DNA of 56,334 nt from Collinsella sp. (GCA_019414515.1 DXLX01000034.1:1-56334); one strand, 5' to 3'; positions 7,699-16,319 are shown, counted from the stretch's first letter. Notes: generated by a model from the letters alone, not told the origin. Numbers and translations: made by a program.

Positions 7699-9498
7699 CT
7701 AGCAATCTGCTTCCCGAGCGTGGACTTTTCGTTTCTCTTGATACATGTTGTGGTCAGCGATGTGGTAAATCTCGGTCAGCGTATAACCGGGTGCCTCTGC
7801 CGTCGCGACGCCAAACGACGCACTGACCGTCAGCACCTCATCGCTCGCAGCAGCAAGGCTGAGGCGAAGATCTTGCACTACTTCACATGCGGATTCGCGA
7901 TCGGTGTGAGGGCAAATCAGCAAGAACTCGTCGCCACCAATGCGCATAGGCACAAATTTCTCACCTGCCGCCCGCCTCAATACAGACGCCGTACGCCGTA
8001 GCAGTTCATCGCCCATTTCGTGACCGTAGAGATCGTTGGTACGCTTGAGGAAATTGCAGTCCATCATGATCACACTCACGGGCAGGGACTCGTTCACCAG
8101 GTCGTCGCCAAGGGACTCAAGGTAATTTCTATTGCGAAGTCCCGTCAGCTTGTCCTGGAAAGAAAGCTCCTCGGCGCGCTTTGTCATCGAGATGTTATGC
8201 ATTGCCACGACGACCGATTCCAGTCGACCCCGCTCATCGCGGCGCTGTGGAACAACCTGCAGCGAATACCACGTACCTCGGCAGTCTCGTACCTCGGCAT
8301 CCAAGTACGGCACGCCCTCCATACGATCCCGAAGCGTCTTTATATCTAAGAGCTCCATGACCGCCTCGCGACTTTCGGGACTCACAATGTCTCGGCAAAC
8401 CGTTGCAAAAAAGTCATATGCCTCGGAGTGCTCGGCAAATATCTTCGCCACCGATGGCGACATGTTAATCCCCTCGATCTCAAGCGTGTCGAGATGCAAC
8501 AGGAGGGTCGACTCATACGTGGTACTGATGGCATTGATGATGCCGAGCTGCTTGTCCTTTTCGGCCAAATTGCGACGATCGGCGACGATACGCACCGACA
8601 GCACTACAACCAAAAACACCAGGAACGCCAGTACGCCGGCAGTGATAAATGAAATCCTGCCCGACATGACCTCAGATTTGGGATAGAGCGCAAACAGGCG
8701 ATAGTCCTTATACGCCGCACGCACGGCATACCAGGTACTTCCCCGATATTCGACACGTGATAAGCCTTCGTCTTTCCAATCAATTCCGCTATCGGCAAGA
8801 AGCCGGGCGAGAGCTATATCGACGGTCGAATCGTTTGAAGAAACGATTTGTGCATCGCGCATCACGAACACCGTTGGGCTCTGATGGAATGTGTTGTTCA
8901 CGAGCACGTCGGCGATCGTATACGAATAATCATCGGCGGGCTCGGGCGCAAGCGATCGATACCCCAGCGCTACGCCATCACCGTACGGAACAACACTCAC
9001 GGCAAAGTCGACATCTCGACGCTCTACGACCGTCGAGTAGGACACTTTGGAGCCTCGGTACATCGATGCGACCGACGAACAGGCAAGCTCCTCTCGCCAC
9101 AGCATCAGCGGATCGCGACCGTCGATATCGTAATGAGCGGCCATATGACCGTCGGCGTCCATGACCAACATTCCCGAAAGGTGCTCGGTATGAACGTACT
9201 CCTCGACGAGGTCATCGTTGACTTCAACGTGATCAGGTGGCAAGAACGTCGCAAACGACTCGAGCGCGGCATCCAAATTGTGCGTCGCCTCGGTTTTTCT
9301 TCCCTGTTCATATCGGTCATATTTTTCGCAGGCGTTTTTTAAAAACACCATGGTTTCCTGGCCAAACCCAAGCGTTTTATCGAGACAGCGATGCGTGCCG
9401 ACCACATACAGCAGACCCAACAAAGCAGCGCTGGCCACAACGCAGATAGCCGCGGTGACTAATGCCTTTCGGCGTAAGCGGTGCTCATCATTTGTCAT
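7699..9498 (-). CDS. Membrane PAS-GGDEF protein, likely diguanylate cyclase
   Basis: The 599-residue protein likely makes cyclic-di-GMP from two GTP. It has a TM helix near residues 12-33, an extracellular sensor region of about 250 residues, a second TM helix near 282-306, a PAS-like domain, and a C-terminal GGDEF domain. The active-site motif GGDEF is intact at 521-525, with DKLTGLRNRNYLE at the domain start. No RxxD inhibitory site stands five residues before it. Its ATG overlaps the stop of the substrate-binding protein gene (ATGA), so the two are translationally coupled. That suggests the binding protein delivers the signal to this sensor. No EAL or PilZ protein is visible in the window. 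Confidence 0.93.
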   Translation of the reverse strand: MTNDEHRLRRKALVTAAICVVASAALLGLLYVVGTHRCLDKTLGFGQETMVFLKNACEKYDRYEQGRKTEATHNLDAALESFATFLPPDHVEVNDDLVEEYVHTEHLSGMLVMDADGHMAAHYDIDGRDPLMLWREELACSSVASMYRGSKVSYSTVVERRDVDFAVSVVPYGDGVALGYRSLAPEPADDYSYTIADVLVNNTFHQSPTVFVMRDAQIVSSNDSTVDIALARLLADSGIDWKDEGLSRVEYRGSTWYAVRAAYKDYRLFALYPKSEVMSGRISFITAGVLAFLVFLVVVLSVRIVADRRNLAEKDKQLGIINAISTTYESTLLLHLDTLEIEGINMSPSVAKIFAEHSEAYDFFATVCRDIVSPESREAVMELLDIKTLRDRMEGVPYLDAEVRDCRGTWYSLQVVPQRRDERGRLESVVVAMHNISMTKRAEELSFQDKLTGLRNRNYLESLGDDLVNESLPVSVIMMDCNFLKRTNDLYGHEMGDELLRRTASVLRRAAGEKFVPMRIGGDEFLLICPHTDRESACEVVQDLRLSLAAASDEVLTVSASFGVATAEAPGYTLTEIYHIADHNMYQEKRKVHAREADC

Positions 9499-10367
9499 GA
9501 TTCCGCTCCTTGCCCGTCCGTCGTCGCCCCCGCCTTGTACTTGCCCACAATGCGCTCAATCGTGCCATCTTGATCCATCTCGAACAGCACGGTATTGAGG
9601 TTTTTGACGTACTCCCCCTCATAGCCGTCCTTAAACGCGACGCCAAGGTCAACCGTCATAACGTTGTCGGCGAACACACGATACAGGCCGGGATACTGGG
9701 CGACAAGACAATCAAGCGACTGAACGTCCGCCATCCAACAGTCAACATACCCCTTGACGAGGGCGGCTTTGCAGAGTTCGGCGGAGCCATATGATTTGAT
9801 ATGCACGTCCGACGAGATTTCCAGATCGCCTGCAAGCAATCGGCGTTCACTCACCGAACCGGCAATCACTGCAATGGTCTTGCTTCCGTCGAGATGCGCC
9901 AAGGACTTGATGCCGCTCGTTTTCTTGGCGGCAACCGAAACCGTTATGGTTAGATACGGCTCAGTCCAGTAATAATCGTCTTCGCGATAACAGGGCGAGT
10001 AGTCGCACCACAGACAATCGATATCGCCATTTTTGAGCAGGCGATCGCGGTCATTCCAAGATATGTCGACGAATTGCGGCCTGAGCCCCGCACGTTTGCA
10101 AGCCTCGCGTGCGATATCGATATCGATACCAGCGTAGTCGCCCGTGATATCGATATACACATAGGGATCGTTATCCGTAACGCCGATTTTAAGTACCGGG
10201 AGATCTTTATCGGCTTCGCTCGATGAGGTAGAGCTGTTTCGAACGGTATACGTCAGGGCGACCGCACAAACGGCAACAAGGAGTATGAGCACGGACGAGA
10301 CGATGGCGCCTCGTTTGATACGTCTGGGCACAGGGCTCTTTTCATCGAAACAGCAGATAAGGTTCAT
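9495..10367 (-). CDS. Membrane-anchored substrate-binding protein, SBP_bac_3 type
   Basis: The 290-residue protein has a cytoplasmic N-terminus, one TM helix at 20-41 and an extracellular domain of the amino-acid-binding (family 3) type. Diagnostic parts are LKIGVTDNDPYVYID, GIDIDIAREACKRAG, NGDIDCLWCDYSP and YWTEPYLTITVSVAAKK. It is not a lipoprotein and no permease or ATPase gene is adjacent. It probably serves as a sensor rather than for uptake. It overlaps the GGDEF gene by 4 bp. The ATG at 10367 is chosen because the longer frame runs back through a terminator hairpin; the ribosome site before it is weak. Confidence 0.88.
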   Translation of the reverse strand: MNLICCFDEKSPVPRRIKRGAIVSSVLILLVAVCAVALTYTVRNSSTSSSEADKDLPVLKIGVTDNDPYVYIDITGDYAGIDIDIAREACKRAGLRPQFVDISWNDRDRLLKNGDIDCLWCDYSPCYREDDYYWTEPYLTITVSVAAKKTSGIKSLAHLDGSKTIAVIAGSVSERRLLAGDLEISSDVHIKSYGSAELCKAALVKGYVDCWMADVQSLDCLVAQYPGLYRVFADNVMTVDLGVAFKDGYEGEYVKNLNTVLFEMDQDGTIERIVGKYKAGATTDGQGAES

Positions 10368-10396
10368 TTTATTACCAGGGGGCCAGTGCAACAGCG

Positions 10397-10430
10397 AAAA
10401 AAGCGCCTTGCCCAAGACGGGCAAGGCGCC
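10397..10430 (-). terminator. Terminator or attenuator 30 bp before the SBP gene
   Basis: On the minus strand GCGCCTTGCCC and GGGCAAGGCGC form a perfect stem followed by six T, ending about 30 bp before the substrate-binding protein start. A second terminator for the upstream gene already exists at 10605-10642. This one may therefore regulate transcription entering the SBP-GGDEF operon. Confidence 0.7.
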
Positions 10431-10604
10431 AATGGTTGAAATGCATCCGCAGGCGGTCGAATTAGGTCAACCCTACTCGAAGCTCAGCTGCTCCCGAATG
10501 CACCCCCGACCGCTGCCTCGTTCAGGCCGTTGGCGCCGACCGCGTATCTGGCGGTTTCCGACGCGCCGCACTGCACGCGACACACGGGCTGAAGTCTTTA
10601 ACGG
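10431..10604 (-). other. Possible leader region of SBP-GGDEF operon
   Basis: These 174 bp lie between two minus-strand terminators and contain no recognisable gene. If a promoter lies here, the transcript would have a leader ending in the hairpin at 10397-10430. I recognise no known riboswitch class in it. Confidence 0.3.
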
Positions 10605-10642
10605 AAAAGCCCCGTTAGTAAGACGAGTTACCAACAGGGCTT
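10605..10642 (-). terminator. Terminator of the Ig-like surface protein gene
   Basis: On the minus strand AAGCCCTGTTGGTAA pairs with TTACTAACGGGGCTT and four T follow. The hairpin plus about 30 flanking bases (10605-10671) are nearly repeated at 14217-14282, downstream of purB. Confidence 0.75.
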
Positions 10643-10677
10643 GGACTGAAAGGTCGCGCTTAAACGAGAGGGGCGCC

Positions 10678-13600
10678 CTAACGCTCGAGACGTTTGCGCA
10701 TAAGCGCGAAGGCAATCAACGAAGCGCCGGCAACGGCCATAATAAAGGCGACGGCAGGGGCCTGATCGCCCGTATTGGCGAGCGCACCCTTAGTAGTCTT
10801 AGTAGACTTTTTGGTCACCTTGGTCGTCGTCTGCTGACCAGGCTGGGACGGCGTCACGGGCTGCGTAGGCTGAGCCGGCTCCCCATTGGCCTCCTCGCCC
10901 GTCACCACGTACGTCGAGAAGTGGCTCGTGCGGAAGCAGAGGTAGTCCCCCTCGATCCACGTATCCATAGCCTGGGTGGAACCATCCTCAGCAACGTAGA
11001 GCACCTTGAGATTGGTGAGCGCCTTCATGGCGGCAGTCATCTTGACACGGACGATGAAGGACATGCCTTCGTAGTCCTCGATAACCTCGCCGTCCTTGAG
11101 AAGCTTGATATCGAGCTTATCGGCAACCTTGGTACTCCCCTGCTCAAGGCCGGAAATTGTAGCATTGGCGGCGTCGGTAAGATTTGTCGGTTCCTCGACC
11201 ACAAGAGAGATGCTGTTGTTCTGGGCAATGCCGGCAGCGGCGTTGTTCTCGGCGCTTACGCTAACGTCCGTTCCGTCGCTACCTGCAACGCCCGCAATGG
11301 TCCTCGCCGCTACAGTAACGGTACAGGTCGTTGTTTTGTCACCACAAGTGGCGGTAATCGTGGCGGTACCGGCCTTAAGCGGCGTCACGACGCCGTCTTT
11401 GACCGTAGCGATCGACGAGTCGCTGGAGGCCCAGCTCACCGTCGTATCGTCTGCATCGACAGGACTCACCGTTGCGGAGAGCTTTACGGAGGCATCACCG
11501 ACGGTAAAGGACAGGCTCGTCTTGTCGAGCTCGACTTTCTGGACGGGGTTGGTCACGGTCACCGAGACGGTTTGGGAGAGCGATTCTGCAGTAATGACAA
11601 ATGAGCCAGAACCGGTCTTGAGGGCGGTAACGGTGTAGGAGCCATCGCCGTTGTCGACAACCTTAAACGCCTTCGAAGCGCCCGTGTTATCCAGAGCAAG
11701 CTTGGTCTCGTCGACCTCGCCCGCAAGGGCTCCAACAAGAGAAATCTTCACGGTGCGCTCTTCGCCCTTCTTGAGGTTAAGAGCGATCTGGTCGACCGTA
11801 AGGTTCGTTGCGGGGTTGGAAACAGTCACCGCGCAATCCTGAGAATAGGTGCCATCTTCGGTCGAAGCAGTGATGGTTGCGGCGCCCTTGGAAACAGACG
11901 TCACTTTGCCGGTTTGATCGACCGTAGCGACGCTGTCGTTACTGGACTTCCAGACAACCGTCTGGTCAGCCTCCGCGGGAACGACCGTTGCCTTAAGCTG
12001 CTCGGTTGCAGCGCCCACAAGCGTGACCTTCTGCTTATCGAGTGTGATACCCGTTGCAGGTTGAATAACCGTCACCTTGCACGTGGCGCTATACTCGCCG
12101 TCCTCAGTGGTAACGGTGATCGTGGCAGCACCGGCCTTGACCGGGGTCACGACGCCGTCCGCAACCGTGGCGACCTCCGGGTCGCTCGAAGACCAGGACA
12201 CATTCTTATTCGTTGCATTGTTGGGCTCAACCGTTGCGGTCAACGTCGAGGGCTCACCGCCCACAGCAAGCTTAAGATTCGACGCGCTGAGACTGACGCT
12301 CGAGACCCTTACTACCGGAGTGGTTACCGTAATTGTATCCGTGGTTGCAGAGACTCCATCAACTGTTGCCGTGATCGTGGCATTACCGTCACCGACAGCG
12401 ATAACAAGACCGTTGCCATCGACGGTAAGGACGCTCTCGTTAGAAGAGGACCAGACAACCTTACTGGCCTTATCGTCAGGGGAAACCTTTGCCTTCAACT
12501 GCTGAGTCGTGCCCTTGTCCATAGATGTTGAGTAACCATCCGTAATGGAGACCGTAGTTTTTGCAGGTTCCTCGCCCGGCTTGACGACGTGAACGGTCAT
12601 AGTGTCGCAGAGACGACCACCCAAGTACATTGAAACCGTTGCATCGCCGTAACTATGAGGCACTAAATACCCCAAGTAACTGCCACCATTAAACATCGGT
12701 CCTTTTACCTCGAGGACATCGGGATTATCTGAAGTGAAAGAATACTTTGCGCCGGCATAGGAGTCCATCAATTCCTCAGCGCTTTTGCTCAGCACGCCCT
12801 TTGGATATTCAAACCCCCTGTCACATTCCAGCCAAAGCCAATCTTTGGATATACTATCTGAACTGACCTCACAGGGAAATGTATAATCGCTCGACACAAA
12901 CTTAGCCTTCGAAAGGCTCACTTCCGCAGGGTCGACAACCTCTATCTCAAAGGGATGGTCATTGCCAAGGCCATCACGAGCATGAGCCTTAACGGTGCCA
13001 GGCTTTATTGCCTTAAACGAGTTTTCACCATCGGTAAGCTCAACAACATCGCTGCTTTCTAGAGAATAGGTTACAGAGCTAACGAGCGCATCCCAATGTG
13101 CACGCTGGCATGCCTTCAGTGCTTCATTTGGGGAAACGTTGAGAATGGCAGAAAGATAAGAGCTGTCCCCAACCAGCATCTTTTGTTTTTTGTTCCCACG
13201 CTCATTGAATCCAGGCTCCTGATTCTCGGTTACAACATCACATAGCTTCTTCGTCTCGGTCTCGCCGTTGCAATAGTCGACAAGAACCTTGGCCTCTTTT
13301 GCATCTTTCGCCAACGCCTCGAGTTGCAAAGAAGCGCTTAGCTCAGAAGTTCCATATGAATAATAATTCGAATTCACCCTTGCCTGAACTTTGGAATCCT
13401 TTGAGGGATCTTCCTTTATTTCAAAATATGTAGCCGCACGGGTCTCGTCCTTGGGGCGAACGTAAACTGTCCCCTCTAGCAATGCATAGTGCGTGTTCCC
13501 GCATTTTTGCGGACAATCATCCGTGTAACCCAGCGTTGCAGTCGTTGTCGTCGCACCGGATTGGTCATAGGATACGAAACTCACCTTAATTGGATTGAGA

Positions 13601-14028
13601 TTAGCCACGCTCTTAATCTTAAGAGAACCGTTTAAACTCTCGTCAGCCCTGCTCTTCATGGTTATAGTCGTTGTGCCGACTTTGGTGGGACTAATTGTCA
13701 ACACCCAATCACGTGATTTATAGCTCACTTTAGCGATATCCTCATCAGACGATGTGATATCGATATCACTAGGGTCAATGGGCGCCCATTCGTGATTTTT
13801 ATTAAAAAAGGAAAGCCTTCCTTTCACCGTCTGTCCAACAGCGACATCAAATTCTGACCACACATCGCCTGTAGACGAATCGTATGGGAGAAACGATGCA
13901 CCCATGGAACCATCCTGCGACTCCAGCATGACAGCATCCGCATGCGGGGCGGCCACCGTCAGCCCAAACGTTGCCGCCGTTAAAGCAACGCAGATGCCTG
14001 CGGCTATCCTCCAAAACCCTTTTCTCAT
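10678..14028 (-). CDS. Sortase-anchored surface protein with Ig-like (BIG2) repeats
   Basis: The protein is about 1116 residues. It has a signal peptide (MRKGFWRIAAGICVALTAATF), a Cys-containing N-terminal half of unknown fold, then four clear bacterial Ig-like group 2 domains and one divergent one. Each clear domain carries the pattern VxWSSSxxxVATVDxxGxVTxxxxGxATITA. A further beta-rich region, a Pro/Gln/Thr/Lys-rich wall-spanning stretch, and a sorting signal LANTGD with hydrophobic helix and KRLER tail complete it. It is a likely adhesin linked to peptidoglycan by sortase through a variant LPXTG motif. The start at 14028 is chosen for the signal peptide; a GTG start at 14073 would add 15 residues. 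The promoter contains a polyC tract. Confidence 0.88.
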   Translation of the reverse strand: MRKGFWRIAAGICVALTAATFGLTVAAPHADAVMLESQDGSMGASFLPYDSSTGDVWSEFDVAVGQTVKGRLSFFNKNHEWAPIDPSDIDITSSDEDIAKVSYKSRDWVLTISPTKVGTTTITMKSRADESLNGSLKIKSVANLNPIKVSFVSYDQSGATTTTATLGYTDDCPQKCGNTHYALLEGTVYVRPKDETRAATYFEIKEDPSKDSKVQARVNSNYYSYGTSELSASLQLEALAKDAKEAKVLVDYCNGETETKKLCDVVTENQEPGFNERGNKKQKMLVGDSSYLSAILNVSPNEALKACQRAHWDALVSSVTYSLESSDVVELTDGENSFKAIKPGTVKAHARDGLGNDHPFEIEVVDPAEVSLSKAKFVSSDYTFPCEVSSDSISKDWLWLECDRGFEYPKGVLSKSAEELMDSYAGAKYSFTSDNPDVLEVKGPMFNGGSYLGYLVPHSYGDATVSMYLGGRLCDTMTVHVVKPGEEPAKTTVSITDGYSTSMDKGTTQQLKAKVSPDDKASKVVWSSSNESVLTVDGNGLVIAVGDGNATITATVDGVSATTDTITVTTPVVRVSSVSLSASNLKLAVGGEPSTLTATVEPNNATNKNVSWSSSDPEVATVADGVVTPVKAGAATITVTTEDGEYSATCKVTVIQPATGITLDKQKVTLVGAATEQLKATVVPAEADQTVVWKSSNDSVATVDQTGKVTSVSKGAATITASTEDGTYSQDCAVTVSNPATNLTVDQIALNLKKGEERTVKISLVGALAGEVDETKLALDNTGASKAFKVVDNGDGSYTVTALKTGSGSFVITAESLSQTVSVTVTNPVQKVELDKTSLSFTVGDASVKLSATVSPVDADDTTVSWASSDSSIATVKDGVVTPLKAGTATITATCGDKTTTCTVTVAARTIAGVAGSDGTDVSVSAENNAAAGIAQNNSISLVVEEPTNLTDAANATISGLEQGSTKVADKLDIKLLKDGEVIEDYEGMSFIVRVKMTAAMKALTNLKVLYVAEDGSTQAMDTWIEGDYLCFRTSHFSTYVVTGEEANGEPAQPTQPVTPSQPGQQTTTKVTKKSTKTTKGALANTGDQAPAVAFIMAVAGASLIAFALMRKRLER

Positions 14029-14090
14029 TCCCCTAAGTCCAATCTCTCGTGAAAAAACGCAGCATTCTCCCACACCTTAAAATTGGCTTA

Positions 14091-14121
14091 AGGATACCCC
14101 CCCCCCAACGAGCACTTGCAA
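14091..14121 (-). promoter_or_regulatory. Promoter with homopolymeric spacer
   Basis: On the minus strand TTGCAA (14116-14121) and TATCCT (14091-14096) are separated by 19 bp, ten of which are an unbroken G run (C at 14097-14106 on plus). A change in run length would alter the -35/-10 spacing, as in known phase-variable promoters of surface genes. The promoter assignment is inferred; the tract itself is seen directly. Confidence 0.5.
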
Positions 14122-14216
14122 GCTAACGTTTGCCAGAAGGGGCAAATTAACGGCAAGCGACATTTCTGCAATATACCATCACCCGCTGAAGTGTGACTTT
14201 CCCGACGCTCCCACGC

Positions 14217-14253
14217 AAAAGCCCCGTTGATAAACGCGTTACCAACGGGGCTT
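14217..14253 (-). terminator. Terminator of purB
   Basis: On the minus strand AAGCCCCGTTGGTAA and TTATCAACGGGGCTT pair and are followed by four T, about 70 bp past the purB stop. It belongs to a 65-bp sequence repeated at 10605-10671. Confidence 0.75.
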
Positions 14254-14325
14254 GGGCTGAAAGGCCGAGCTTCAACGGAGGCCGAAAGTAAACTGATCGG
14301 TTTGACTTCGTCCCCAATCGATCAG

Positions 14326-15669
14326 TTAGAACTCGAGCTGCTCCAGACGATCGAAGACCGTGTCGATGCGGGTGAGGAAGTCCCACGGATCAAAGATCTC
14401 GTCGAGCTTCTCCTGGCTGACGGTGCAGCGCGGATCAGCCTCGAGACGCTCCTTAAAGGTGGGACCGGAGACGCAATCCTGCACCTCGTGCCAGGTAGCC
14501 ATGGCGTTTTCCTGCACAATCGCATAGGCATCTTCGCGGGTGATGCCCGTATCGACGAGGGCAAGGAGCACCTTGGAGGAGAAGATGAGGCCGCGAGTCT
14601 TGTTGAGGTTGGCCATCATGCGAGCCGGATACAGCTGCAGGCCGTCGATAACGCGGATGAGACACTGGAACATGTGGTCAAGCGCAATAAAGCTATCGGC
14701 CTGGGCAACGCGCTCGGCAGAGGAATGCGAGATATCGCGCTCATGCCACAGGGCGACGTTATCGAAGGCAACCTGGGCGTTGGACTTCACGACGCGCGAT
14801 AGGCCACAGACCTTCTCCATGGTGATCGGGTTGCGCTTGTGCGGCATGGCGGAGCTGCCCTTTTGACCCTTGCGGAACGGCTCCTCGGCCTCGAGCGTAT
14901 CGGTCTTCTGCAGATTGCGAACCTCGGTAGCGATGCGTTCGCAGGTGGCCGCCGTGGTGGCGAGGACTCCGGCGAGATAGGCATGATGGTCGCGGGAGAT
15001 GACCTGCGTGGACAGCGGGTCGTGGACCAGACCCAGGTGCTCGCAGACGTACTCCTCGACAAACGGCTCGATGGAGCTGTACGTGCCGACCGCGCCCGAG
15101 ATGGCACCGAAGGCAACGTTCTTGCGGGCATCCTCAAGACGATCCAGATCGCGCTTGAGCTCCCAGGCCCAAGAGCCAAACTTCATGCCGAAGGTCATCG
15201 GCTCGGCATGGATGCCATGGGTGCGGCCAGCGCAAAGCGTGTTGCGCTCCTCGAAGGCGCGGCGCTTGCAGATCTCGCCGAGCTTTTTGACGTCCTCGAT
15301 GATCAGATCGCAGGCCTGGGTGAGCTGGTAGCACAGAGCCGTATCGCCCAGATCGGAGCTGGTCATGCCATAGTGAACCCAGCGGCTGGGCTTGGGGTCG
15401 CCCTCGGGAACATCAGCGTCGATGTACTCCTTCATGTTGGTCAGGAAGGCAATAACGTCGTGGCGCGTGACTTCCTCGATCTCGTCGACCTTTGCCTTCT
15501 CAAAGTTGGCGTGGTCGCGGATCCATTGGGCTTCGTCTTTAGAAATGCCGATCTTGCCGAGCTCCGCCTGGGCCTCGCAGGCCAGGACCTCGATCTCCTG
15601 CCAAATGGCGTACTTGTTCTCGAGGGAGAAGATGTGTCCCATCTCCGGGCGGGTATAGCGATCGATCAT
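14326..15669 (-). CDS. purB: Adenylosuccinate lyase
   Basis: The enzyme cleaves SAICAR to AICAR plus fumarate, and adenylosuccinate to AMP plus fumarate. The 447-residue sequence has the superfamily signature loop GSSAMPHKRNPITMEKV that carries the catalytic serine, and the N-terminal MIDRYTRPEMGHIFS start. The ATG at 15669 follows AGGAG at proper spacing, so the extra 22 residues of the longer frame are rejected. It is a single-gene unit with its own terminator, placed between two large surface protein genes that have no link to purine synthesis. Together with purC it completes two successive steps of the same pathway within the window. Confidence 0.97.
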   Translation of the reverse strand: MIDRYTRPEMGHIFSLENKYAIWQEIEVLACEAQAELGKIGISKDEAQWIRDHANFEKAKVDEIEEVTRHDVIAFLTNMKEYIDADVPEGDPKPSRWVHYGMTSSDLGDTALCYQLTQACDLIIEDVKKLGEICKRRAFEERNTLCAGRTHGIHAEPMTFGMKFGSWAWELKRDLDRLEDARKNVAFGAISGAVGTYSSIEPFVEEYVCEHLGLVHDPLSTQVISRDHHAYLAGVLATTAATCERIATEVRNLQKTDTLEAEEPFRKGQKGSSAMPHKRNPITMEKVCGLSRVVKSNAQVAFDNVALWHERDISHSSAERVAQADSFIALDHMFQCLIRVIDGLQLYPARMMANLNKTRGLIFSSKVLLALVDTGITREDAYAIVQENAMATWHEVQDCVSGPTFKERLEADPRCTVSQEKLDEIFDPWDFLTRIDTVFDRLEQLEF

Positions 15670-15771
15670 AGCGGCTCCTTTTTGGTTATTGGCACGTTGG
15701 TCGTAACCCAACCATTGTACCGTGCGCGGGTGCAAGTATGGGCAGCAGGCATGAACCTAACATTTTGGAAT

Positions 15772-16032
15772 TGGAGCGGGCAACGGGACGTCCGCGCGCC
15801 CGCGTCGCGGACGCGCACCGGCTGTGGGCGATCTCCTCGGATTCATGGAGACGATGGGGAGGCTTTGTTGAATTGGCCGTCCCAAGGTCTCCCGCGCTCG
15901 ATGGAGCGGGCGACGGGACGTCCGCGTATTTGCTTCGCAAATCCGCACCGGCTGCGGTCGATCTCCTCGGATTCACGGAGACGATGGGGAAGACTTTGTT
16001 GAATTGGCCGCCCCAAAGTCTCCCGCGCTCGA
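15772..16032. repeat. Two tandem ~131-bp repeats with tRNA-Gly 3' ends
   Basis: Units begin at 15772 and 15902, with a partial third at 16033. Each begins with an 18-nt copy of the 3' end of the nearby tRNA-Gly (TGGAGCGGGC[A/G]ACGGGAC) followed by GTCCGCG and a short palindrome. In units two and three the palindrome is ATTTGCTTCGCAAAT. The rest of the unit is a shared 80-bp segment with no coding signal. The copies differ at scattered positions. Confidence 0.85.
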
Positions 16033-16170
16033 TGGAGCGGGCGACGGGACGTCCGCGTATTTGCTTCGCAAATCCGCACCGGCTTCAGGCGCCTGCCGGC
16101 GCCTTCGCCTGCTCGCTACAAACGCTTCGCGTTTGTTTTATGCTCGCACCCTGGCGGGTTCGAGTCCCGG
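16033..16170. repeat. tRNA-end/palindrome element next to tRNA-Gly
   Basis: It begins with the third tRNA-Gly 3'-end copy, contains palindromes (ATTTGCTTCGCAAAT, GGCGCCTGCCGGCGCC, AAACGCTTCGCGTTT) and ends with CCCTGGCGGGTTCGAGTCCCG. That last part is a tRNA T arm in the opposite orientation. Layout and the right-end CCCTGGCGGGTTCGA match the element next to tRNA-Ser. Confidence 0.65.
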
Positions 16171-16180
16171 CGCTTTATTG

Positions 16181-16217
16181 AAAAAAGCACGGCACCGGAA
16201 CGGTGTCGTGCTTTTTC
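16181..16217. terminator. Bidirectional terminator by tRNA-Gly
   Basis: AGCACGgCACCG and CGGTGtCGTGCT pair, with A6 on the left and T5 on the right, so it can act on both strands. On the minus strand it directly follows tRNA-Gly. Confidence 0.8.
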
Positions 16218-16223
16218 TTTTTC

Positions 16224-16298
16224 TGGAGCGGGCAACGGGACTCGAACCCGCGAGTGTCAGCTTGGGAAGCTGATGCCTTACCACTTGGCGATGCCCGC
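16224..16298 (-). tRNA. tRNA-Gly(CCC)
   Basis: The minus strand gives a 75-nt cloverleaf with acceptor GCGGGCA / TGCCCGC, anticodon loop TTCCCAA (anticodon CCC), T arm CGGG TTCGAGT CCCG region, discriminator T and encoded CCA. A TATACT -10 box lies about 14 bp before the 5' end. Three extra copies of its 3' end lie downstream. Confidence 0.96.
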
Positions 16299-16311
16299 TT
16301 GTGTGTTGGCT

Positions 16312-16317
16312 AGTATA
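16312..16317 (-). promoter_or_regulatory. -10 box of tRNA-Gly
   Basis: The minus strand reads TATACT about 14 bp before the tRNA. The matching -35 (TTGTAT, 18 bp further) is weak. Confidence 0.5.
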
Positions 16318-16319
16318 AC

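Noticed and set aside
10431..10604. Known riboswitch class before SBP-GGDEF
   Set aside because: I could not find conserved motifs of c-di-GMP, glycine, lysine, cobalamin or T-box types, so only an unnamed leader is proposed.
10473..10715. 80-codon minus-strand frame before the SBP gene
   Set aside because: It overlaps the adhesin gene end and its terminator, so it is not a likely gene.
15772..16083. CRISPR array
   Set aside because: The repeated unit is about 131 bp and mostly identical throughout, with no short repeat and unique spacer pattern, and no cas genes are present.
15738..16181. Open frames across the tRNA-Gly repeats
   Set aside because: Repeated peptides come from the 131-bp DNA repeat and from palindromes. 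There is no ribosome site, and frames exist on both strands.
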